A DNA stretch of 64,000 nucleotides from Candidatus Heimdallarchaeum endolithica (GTDB taxonomy: Archaea; Asgardarchaeota; Heimdallarchaeia; Heimdallarchaeales; Heimdallarchaeaceae). Of the stretch, positions 58,001 through 64,000 are shown piece by piece (the first letter of the stretch is position 1; each line of letters starts with the position of its first letter). The translations under genes were made by a program, and so were the position numbers. The notes under the pieces were generated by a model. It was not told the origin of the DNA and ran no database searches. It was given only the letters and a program-made list of their open reading frames with translations. Location of the stretch: positions 1,032,117-1,096,116 of the forward strand of contig CP084167.1 of the NCBI GenBank assembly GCA_021513715.1, read 5' to 3'.

Positions 58001-61000
58001 AACATTAATAATTGATAACTTTCCTAAGATTACACTCACACCATCAAATAATAGTATAGTTTATGCAGATACAATTATCACAAGTGAAATATCCTCTTAT
58101 GTTTCAATAATAAACCAATCATTATATATTGATGGTAATTTAATTACCACTTCTACGACCACAATTTTATCATATAACTGGAATACTACTTTATATGCTG
58201 ACGGGTTGAATAATATAACTATTGTCGCTTTCAATTCAAATGAAAGAAAAACAACATTAACTTACTTTTATTCAGTAAACAATGTACCAGATTTAACAGT
58301 TAATGTAATAACCACTCCAGCCAACAATTCTATTATTTTTGATACAATAACACTAGCTTTTGAAATTACAACCTTTAATGAATTAGATAATGTTCAGATA
58401 ATAATTAACGATACAGTTGTTCTATATCAAGCATCAACAACAATTCAATATAACTGGAATACAATAGACTATCTCGACGGTACCTATAATGTTACTTTTT
58501 ATGTAATAAACACTTTTGGTTTTTGGAATAAAACAACATTGGTATATCAAGTTTTCAATATTCCTGAAGTAACATATACAATCAATGACAATAATGGTTT
58601 CTTAGTAAACGACATTAACATGCAGGTCAATAGTTCTGTAGGCCCGGGAATAAATAATATAAAAATAAAGATAAATGGGAGTTTATTATATCAGAACTTT
58701 TCAGATAGCATAAACTTTACTTATGACAGCCATAACTTTAAAGATGGAAATTACTTAATTACAATAGACGTAGAATCCAACTCGCAAATAACAACCTCTG
58801 TATTTAATTACTACACTATTAAGAATTTACCAGAAGGATCATTTGTTACACCAACCCCAGCTAATCATTCAACAGTATTTGGAACTATAAATACAATTAA
58901 TGTTACTTCTAGTTCGCTAACAGGAATAGATAATATTACACTTCTAATTAATTCAATTCAAAGAAATATATCTTTTAGTGATAATTTAGAATATAACTGG
59001 GATACAACTTTAGAAAGTGATGGGTTATATAACATTACTGTGGTAATTACTGACCAAGAGGGAGATAATTTTGTTCTACATATTGAAATAGAAATAAAAA
59101 ATAATCCGTTTACAGCATTAACTAATCTTTATAATATGAGTGTTGTTTTCCATGATGTAAAGTTAGAAATTAGAGGAGAATCACTTTCATCATTAAAAAA
59201 ACATCAGCTGTACATTAACGGTTCACTTGTAAATTCAACAACAAGTTTAAATCTTTCTTACTTATGGAATACAGAAATTTATTCTGATAATTGCTATAAT
59301 ATAACTATACTGATAGAAAATATTTATGGCTTCCAAAACTCCGTTACATATTATTTGTTTGTTAGAAATGTTCCACAAATAACTCTACATTCACCTCTCA
59401 ACTATCAAACGATAACTGGTGAAAATAACATTACAATAACTATTTCTATGCCCTCAGGAAGTAATTTTACTCAACTTTTTTTGAATGGTACATTAATATT
59501 ACAAACTTCGTCAACAGAGATTAACTACTTGTGGGATACCTTACTATATAATGATGGAATTTACAATTTAACAGTCTACTCTGAAACTATCTACAATTTC
59601 AACTCTACAAAACAATATATTTTTACTGTTGACAATATTCCACAGTTGACTATTATAACACCTAGTGAAGGTTCTATTCTTTATGGTTCAGTTATCGTAA
59701 CTGCTGAAGCTACAGGTGGGAACAATATTTCTAAAATAGAATTATATGTTGATGAAGAATTATATGTTTCAGAAAATTCATCCAGTTTCAATCAAACCAT
59801 CTCTAGTTGGATTTTTGACGACGGAATGTATCTACTTACATTTCGCGTAATAGATGTCGAAGGAAACTATAATGACTCTGCTAAAATTTCAGTAACCATC
59901 AATAATATTCCAAATATTGATTTTGTATATCCTACACCTCCTGAAAAATCTATAATTTATGGTTATATAGAAATAAACATCTCAGTAACAGATATTAACA
60001 ATCCTATCCATAATACAACATTGTTAATTAATGATCAAATAAAAGCTGTTGTTAATGATTCAATATTGTATTACCTTTTCAATAGTTCAATCTACAATGA
60101 TGGAGTATGTACAATTAAAGCAATTGTCTATAACAATTATGGCTACATAAATTATACAACACATATATTACAAATAGATAATATTCCAAATATTCAAATC
60201 GAAGGAATATCGAATAATGAAGAAATTATTGACATAAAGACCATCACAATACAAACAACTAGTGGTTCAAATATTACTAATACCTCAATCTATATTAATT
60301 CTATTCTTCAAGCTTCGAATAATAACAACAATCTTGTTTTTGATTTTAATACACTATTATATTCAGACGGCAATTATTCAATCACTGTAACTACAGAAAA
60401 TGAAGATGGATTTTACAATTCTACAACTTTATTTGTAATCATAAATAATATACCAAATTATAGTTATTCAGGACCTCAATATAATGAAAAGATAACAAAT
60501 TCCAAAGAACTTTATATTTCAGGATATTCTCCTAGAGGAGTAGACTTTATTCTACTGGAGCTAGTATCACAAGAAAACCATTTTATTCTAGCCAATTATT
60601 CTAGTGATACATTAAGTTATACTCTTAATACTTTACTTTATCCAGATGATAACTATAATCTAACTTTAACTGTAAAAGATAATGGTGGCTTTTTAAACTC
60701 TACAGCAATTCCAATAATTATTGATAATATTCCTCAAATTCATTTAGATCAAGGAATGTTAAATCTCAATAATTCAATAGTCATTGATGTTATATCACTA
60801 AATTGCACTGCAACAGGTGGAAATGATATTTCTCACATAAAGCTTCAAATCGATGATGAAATATATTTAATATCAAACAATAGCACTCTCTCTTACCTTT
60901 GGGATACTATTTTAGAAACTGATGGTAATTATAAAATTGAATTAACTGTCACAGATACTTACTCTAACGAAAATAAAACAATACTATATTTAACTATAGA

Positions 61001-64000
61001 TAACTATCCAGACCTATATATTGACTCGAAGCCATCAGAATCATCTCTTATAGGGAATAACAGTTTTATTTATCATGCTACAACTCAAAGAACAATAGCA
61101 TTTATGGAAGTTTGGATCGATAGTCAACTTGTTAAAAATATTTCAGCAAGCTCTGACACTTTTATTTGGGAAACAGAATTATATCAAGACAATATTTATT
61201 CAATTTACTTTAAAGTGTATGATAGTGCAGGATTTACAAATTACTCAAATATATATATTTATAAAATAACAAATATTCCTGATATTAATTTCAGCCATTT
61301 TGAAGATCTTTCTAAAGATAGATTAATCGATACAATAAATGCAACAGTAACTATTTCTGAAGGATGGACAATTCAGGAGATTAGAATATTTATCGACAAC
61401 GTGTTAAAGGTTTATAGTCAACCAGGAGAGAGAAATCTCATATACTATTGGAATACATTAAATTATTCAGATGGAATCCATGAATTTAATGTTACAGTGA
61501 TTGATGAACAAGATCATTATAATTCCACAGTATTATCTTGTAATATTGATAATTATCCACAAATAGATGACTATTCACCAGAATATGTTTATGTACGAAA
61601 TTCAGTTGTTTTAACAGCTTCAGGCAGTGGAGGAAGAACTATCGATAATATTACATTACTAATTAACAATTCAATTGTACACGTCACTAATTCTCCTATA
61701 TTTTCTTACGTTTGGGAAACAAATGATAGTTATTATTCGAATGGAGTATATGAAATAAAATATCTGATATATGACGTTGAAGGATATATGAATACTACAA
61801 TTATCTATTATATAGTAGATAACGAAGAGCCTATAATAACTATAACCAATTTATGTGATTATCAAGGAGTTACCTCAACATTTGAATTAATGATTAGATC
61901 TCAAGATGAAATTGGAACAAAAACAATGTATTATGAAATATACTTTGGCTTAGAATTATTGCTTCGAGAAGAGTTCATCGGTAATGAAACTGTAATTTCT
62001 GAATGGACAATAACGGTAAAACTGGAAAACGCAAGCTTAGAAGACGAAATACTTTGGTTACAGGTTACTGTTATTGATTTAAGTGGTAATCAAAATTCAA
62101 CCTGTATTTATTTAGTTTATAACGATATTCCAGATATTCAAATTTATAACGTCAATGAAGATGATGTTTTATTTAGTAGCTCTTATTATATAAAATTAGG
62201 AATTTTTTCTGGAATTTCATCAGCAAACGTTGAAGTCCAATTATACGACATAAATACAGATAATTATACAAAAATAGTAACTTTTGTAATCGATGATGCT
62301 AATGGTCCCCTATATGCAAATGAGAGTTTTAATTTGGATACAAGAGTTTTTGATGATGGCCTTTATTATTTAAGGATTGTCGTTTTTCCAAGTGGAAATT
62401 CAGCTATTGGAATAAAAAGAATAGCAGTGGAAATTGATAATCACCCAAACATCTTAGTAGATAAGAAAGAGAACTCTGAACTCGCAGGAAACAGCGAATT
62501 TAATATCATTATTTCAACAAAAAATCCAGCTAATATCTTTGTTGTAGACTACTTTAAGATTTACATTAACGAAAAGTCATCTGACAATTTATTATATAAA
62601 GAAGTGAGAAATGATGTATCAAAATCTTATTTTGAGTTTTATTTCTTATTTAATACAACTGCATATAACGATGGAGTTATTACTTTGATTTTTGAATTCT
62701 ATGATGCAATTAATGAATATTATAACTTAACGACATTCTCCTGTTATATTCATAATAATCCTGAAATCATTCTACCAAATATTTTAGAAAATCAACTAAT
62801 AGGCTTCAATTATTCAATTTACATAGATACCAACTATTATGGAGACTTCCAAAGTGGATCAATTTATATTAATGATAATTTAGTTAGCTCATTTGATACT
62901 TCAAGTTTTATTTGGCTATGGCAAACAGAAAACTATAAAGATGGAAATTATACACTAAAAATTACGGTTTCAACATTAATAAACAATACATATTATTTCA
63001 TCACAGAAAAAGAAGTAAATGTAATAATTCAAAATTATCCATCTTGGACTTTTAGTTCAACTCCACTAAATGGTTCGATAATTTTTAACACAATAGAGCT
63101 TAAATTTACTTTCATTAATGGAACACCAATTAATAATTTTTATATCTATGTTGATAATTTTCCAGCGCTAATTATTAATATGAGTGCTTATAAGGGTTCA
63201 GCAACTATAGAATTTAATACAAAGACTATTAATGATGGATGGCATACTCTTTTACTTTTATTGGAGACTTCCTACAATTACATAATAAATAAGACTTTAA
63301 CTGTGCTTTTTGATAATAAACCAAATATTTACTACGTTAGTGATAATATTAAAGAGAATGGTTTTTACAATAATGAGATCGATATATCTTTCAAGGCCAA
63401 CAGTACAACTAGCGTTTTCAGATTAGGAATAGATGTTGTTGATGATATTACAAATATATCAATTTCAGATTTTCCAATTGAGATAAATAATAATGAAACA
63501 TTCTCAACAATAATTAATACCACCAAGTACACTACAGGAAATTATCAAATACTAATATATGCTATAGATAACGAATATGATATGATAATCATTAAGTATA
63601 AAGTTACTTTCGATAATGACATCCCTGAAATTTACTCAAATAATGGTCTGTCTTTGTATTCAAATGTTTCTGAAAAAATAGTATTTACTTCTAGAACAGC
63701 ATACATTAGCTTTACAACAGAAGATTTTTCGCCAATAGAAACTATTACAATTTATGCAAATAAAGAACAACAAATTGTTCACAAAGATTTCAATGACCCA
63801 AGAACAGTTAACTTTGGATATTATCATTATATTACTATGGATGGAGAGACTAAAATAATAAAGGTGATTATCACCGATAAAGCGGGGAATATACGAGAAG
63901 CAGAATACAAAATACAGTTTATGCTTAAGCCATTTATAAATGAAGTAAGCTTTGGTGTTGACGTAAATACAACTATAACTAATGTTGTTTTCAACATAAA
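52020..64000 (+). CDS. Giant secreted protein with ~40 tandem Ig-like repeats (partial)
   Basis: An uninterrupted frame, checked at about eight positions, runs from GTG at 52020 (after AGGGG) out of the window, giving at least 3,993 residues. A signal-like segment (FSYLIILLFLLNPFSTVLI) follows the start, then a charged asparagine/lysine-rich region, then about 40 copies of an approximately 88-residue unit. Each contains a strand pair with an (Y/F)-x-W-N-T-x-x-Y-x-D-G-x-Y-N-(I/L)-T-(I/V) core and ends in I-D-N-x-P. This is the pattern of bacterial Ig-like (Big_7 type) domains. Many N-x-S/T sites suggest heavy glycosylation. A surface stalk, adhesin or S-layer part is likely; the C-terminal anchor is outside the window. 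Confidence 0.85.
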   Translation, partial: MVNIKREKIFSYLIILLFLLNPFSTVLIKDIENKDTKNNEITDIKPEHINSNIKNISNNPKSENKKTKIKNDYNKSSKIEEKNTKKLSVELKKYSNGSYVSGTIELYFTCSGVPKAQSMTLLINNQFKMWVLGSIGIYIWNTKTIDDGKYYLKLIVHTENKDYAFFWYIYVSNNITEEKVSNENVTTTKSDIKSAFLFIPPISSNTMQYISSNIDITIKNPANDSTVGGDVTIDANASSSVGTISEMRIYIDEELKKSVFDIDSITYLWSSYSNPDGNYNITIYAKDSDGGESTKTIFVQTNNHPDISFISPSNNETIIKGIYLIQGEAVCEDTISWFALRVDSLTVYNSSSSSISYNLDTVSYFDGRHTLELICKTIHSIETNLKYIVIIDNTKPVLFTDYPTNNTDIYGTITLTTSAFDVHFSKIQIIINGTTVYSNGNGSFTWKTINYEDAYYNVTTIASDTVGNSQKEYYLYKIDNVPNFHVKPEKIVIEGSQNFNITINCANELKFISLYFNGLLYYQTTSYNFSYLLDSLDFLDGNLTVLVKAIDTENVEYYYYTWVIVDNDPEITIDNDINNTYVHGILSLNCFSSSNHVTNISAILDNTEIAFNDSNYLSISIDTKTLATTNHNLTIVINGLYGQNSTYINFYVNNNPTIDSFIPLTGTKVFNEVSIEASITFENNPGIIIFYINGTVVYSISGSSSATYTWNTESYTDGTYNISVYCKDEFGFSNFTSNLIYLENTPEISFLDCTPANSTEIHATVFVAGYVTSIFDIDYVQLWFNNSLINSTNSKNFNFSINTLNYKDGQKNLTIIVKTLNSTTNYVYMQYYINNVPEIFLDSFNDGSKVGGNFLLKLHVESFFSDLILSLYINNELREQISNYQITYNWNTEELSDGNANITIYAECTGGNNISIAIVEIDNIPDIEIISPVSFNEKFIDNVLFDFIGSGYFNISNVSLFFDNNLIHSVTDTQYFTYNLDTTKYADNSYPITIYIQDTQNHENYYYYTMTINNYPNINLSPTTTINGSHVAGLMDINGTIDTQRSLKNTTIYIDNIVQATYTGTSFSFEWNTLLFEDNKHIITIKSYDSEGYNNQTTLVYVVDNLPSIWITSPANNSMITNTEKINITVDSFPILDSIKVYLNSTLIETISSNSSGITYFSVSLDSTLFADGYYILKVEAITQITTTNSTKIQINIDNFPNINIISPVENEEVYDLYPINVQISGPPIKNSTIAIDGKIVSIFYQTTGYIYYWNTSLYADGYHEIIVTTISEFDFISSENVNVFSNNVPNLILSSSFPEEEQVYAGTIELECDAYSTTSITNFSLYIDNILVNSTNTNRLTYSWNTLSYSNEYHTIYYHIVNSKSFSNQTSKRIRIANNPQFHTYSPSNNTMVYGTIFLNTTITCGNAYSYSQIYIDTNLLTTTSNSSIYYPINTWNYDDGFHKIKIIAYDSLDNSNSTLFQLTFSNVANITTSLTDEEIIYNDYLLNISIDSNPEISSLKVYLNETVIYSGTSKSISLPIDTFSWSEGKYNFTVLVLNEFGQNFTDKRWIYIKNYPELQSINIVSNQKFNENYTITFDVFSAQGIQVSELYINGSLKYSNSGTSNSFIWQTRNYEDGIYNITICIKDIENDQTIYQYIVKVINHPHIIFNQKLPLNNSIVTETIVFDISIDAYPYIDQAAIYINGTIRTLTNSDQFIYKWNTKLVQDNLYNVTIFVEDASGDRKILTYFYTVDNIPQLDCEVPPEGLLLEPVYLNVTGSGGNNISKIEVYENDILVGVAYSNEYSYLFNTLVKNDGFYTILFKIIDEMGNTNSSAFSYLVDNLASINISPDITTEIFGNLTLSITIESQREFNSEIYINGTVIYSNNSSSYEYLWETFDYEDGLYNITVLVIDIKSFKNSTTQFYRVNNNPDIQFINITNNAVVFDTITIEVNTSSYYSITSNKLLINSSEVFQTNNSNFEYDLNTLDYEEGVIIVQVISTNNQSRVSSSEITLIIDNFPKITLTPSNNSIVYADTIITSEISSYVSIINQSLYIDGNLITTSTTTILSYNWNTTLYADGLNNITIVAFNSNERKTTLTYFYSVNNVPDLTVNVITTPANNSIIFDTITLAFEITTFNELDNVQIIINDTVVLYQASTTIQYNWNTIDYLDGTYNVTFYVINTFGFWNKTTLVYQVFNIPEVTYTINDNNGFLVNDINMQVNSSVGPGINNIKIKINGSLLYQNFSDSINFTYDSHNFKDGNYLITIDVESNSQITTSVFNYYTIKNLPEGSFVTPTPANHSTVFGTINTINVTSSSLTGIDNITLLINSIQRNISFSDNLEYNWDTTLESDGLYNITVVITDQEGDNFVLHIEIEIKNNPFTALTNLYNMSVVFHDVKLEIRGESLSSLKKHQLYINGSLVNSTTSLNLSYLWNTEIYSDNCYNITILIENIYGFQNSVTYYLFVRNVPQITLHSPLNYQTITGENNITITISMPSGSNFTQLFLNGTLILQTSSTEINYLWDTLLYNDGIYNLTVYSETIYNFNSTKQYIFTVDNIPQLTIITPSEGSILYGSVIVTAEATGGNNISKIELYVDEELYVSENSSSFNQTISSWIFDDGMYLLTFRVIDVEGNYNDSAKISVTINNIPNIDFVYPTPPEKSIIYGYIEINISVTDINNPIHNTTLLINDQIKAVVNDSILYYLFNSSIYNDGVCTIKAIVYNNYGYINYTTHILQIDNIPNIQIEGISNNEEIIDIKTITIQTTSGSNITNTSIYINSILQASNNNNNLVFDFNTLLYSDGNYSITVTTENEDGFYNSTTLFVIINNIPNYSYSGPQYNEKITNSKELYISGYSPRGVDFILLELVSQENHFILANYSSDTLSYTLNTLLYPDDNYNLTLTVKDNGGFLNSTAIPIIIDNIPQIHLDQGMLNLNNSIVIDVISLNCTATGGNDISHIKLQIDDEIYLISNNSTLSYLWDTILETDGNYKIELTVTDTYSNENKTILYLTIDNYPDLYIDSKPSESSLIGNNSFIYHATTQRTIAFMEVWIDSQLVKNISASSDTFIWETELYQDNIYSIYFKVYDSAGFTNYSNIYIYKITNIPDINFSHFEDLSKDRLIDTINATVTISEGWTIQEIRIFIDNVLKVYSQPGERNLIYYWNTLNYSDGIHEFNVTVIDEQDHYNSTVLSCNIDNYPQIDDYSPEYVYVRNSVVLTASGSGGRTIDNITLLINNSIVHVTNSPIFSYVWETNDSYYSNGVYEIKYLIYDVEGYMNTTIIYYIVDNEEPIITITNLCDYQGVTSTFELMIRSQDEIGTKTMYYEIYFGLELLLREEFIGNETVISEWTITVKLENASLEDEILWLQVTVIDLSGNQNSTCIYLVYNDIPDIQIYNVNEDDVLFSSSYYIKLGIFSGISSANVEVQLYDINTDNYTKIVTFVIDDANGPLYANESFNLDTRVFDDGLYYLRIVVFPSGNSAIGIKRIAVEIDNHPNILVDKKENSELAGNSEFNIIISTKNPANIFVVDYFKIYINEKSSDNLLYKEVRNDVSKSYFEFYFLFNTTAYNDGVITLIFEFYDAINEYYNLTTFSCYIHNNPEIILPNILENQLIGFNYSIYIDTNYYGDFQSGSIYINDNLVSSFDTSSFIWLWQTENYKDGNYTLKITVSTLINNTYYFITEKEVNVIIQNYPSWTFSSTPLNGSIIFNTIELKFTFINGTPINNFYIYVDNFPALIINMSAYKGSATIEFNTKTINDGWHTLLLLLETSYNYIINKTLTVLFDNKPNIYYVSDNIKENGFYNNEIDISFKANSTTSVFRLGIDVVDDITNISISDFPIEINNNETFSTIINTTKYTTGNYQILIYAIDNEYDMIIIKYKVTFDNDIPEIYSNNGLSLYSNVSEKIVFTSRTAYISFTTEDFSPIETITIYANKEQQIVHKDFNDPRTVNFGYYHYITMDGETKIIKVIITDKAGNIREAEYKIQFMLKPFINEVSFGVDVNTTITNVVFNI

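Overview
The window is very AT-rich (roughly 30% G+C by eye) and reads as archaeal. Genes are preceded by GGTGA-type ribosome sites and TATA-like boxes, and there are Lrp/AsnC and winged-helix regulators, a CDC48-like tandem AAA+ ATPase and archaeal-type CRISPR modules. An Asgard (Heimdall-type) archaeon is plausible from the giant Ig-repeat surface protein, the heparan-glucosaminide-acetyltransferase-like membrane proteins and the caspase-like protein, but that is inference; no rRNA or tRNA gene was seen that would settle it.

Positions 1-26,500 form a CRISPR-Cas island. On the minus strand, running off the left edge, are a separately encoded small-subunit-like protein and cas8b (type I-B), then an unrecognised 486-residue protein. 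A G+C-rich hairpin cluster (3,680-3,945), possibly a non-coding RNA, follows. Next is a minus-strand CARF-HEPN RNase (Csx1/Csx2, TM1812 type), divergent from a complete type III-A operon: cas10 (HD and GGDD both intact), csm2, csm3, csm4, csm5 and cas6. A double winged-helix protein stands alone, then an adaptation operon: a DUF2797/GIY-YIG-like zinc protein overlapping cas1, then cas2 with an odd charged insertion, then cas4. A leader with four TTTATAAA elements precedes one array of 116 nearly identical 37-base repeats (8.95 kb). Its distal end decays into fossil repeats on both sides of a small membrane-protein gene. Logic: Cas1-Cas2-Cas4 (perhaps with the DUF2797 protein) add spacers, Cas6 processes the array, the Csm complex cuts target RNA and Cas10 makes cyclic oligoadenylate, which the CARF-HEPN RNase senses.

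Positions 26,500-35,700 hold membrane and surface genes: a PH-domain membrane protein, an EamA transporter, a HIT protein, a secreted caspase-like protease with duplicated Ig-like domains, a frameshifted DUF2892 gene, an acetyltransferase-like multi-pass protein and a GT-C glycosyltransferase. Positions 35,870-37,380 are a tightly coupled three-gene cassette ending in a HEPN-like protein. Positions 37,500-45,700 are mostly housekeeping: an Lrp/AsnC regulator divergent from glnA, an orphan DNA methyltransferase, a ChrB C-terminal-domain protein, two more acetyltransferase-like proteins and an AhpD-like protein.

Positions 45,900-64,000 hold a transglutaminase/coiled-coil protein and a 1,094-residue AAA+ ATPase in one minus-strand operon. 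They are divergent from an open reading frame of about 12 kb that runs off the right edge and encodes a secreted protein with about 40 Ig-like repeats.
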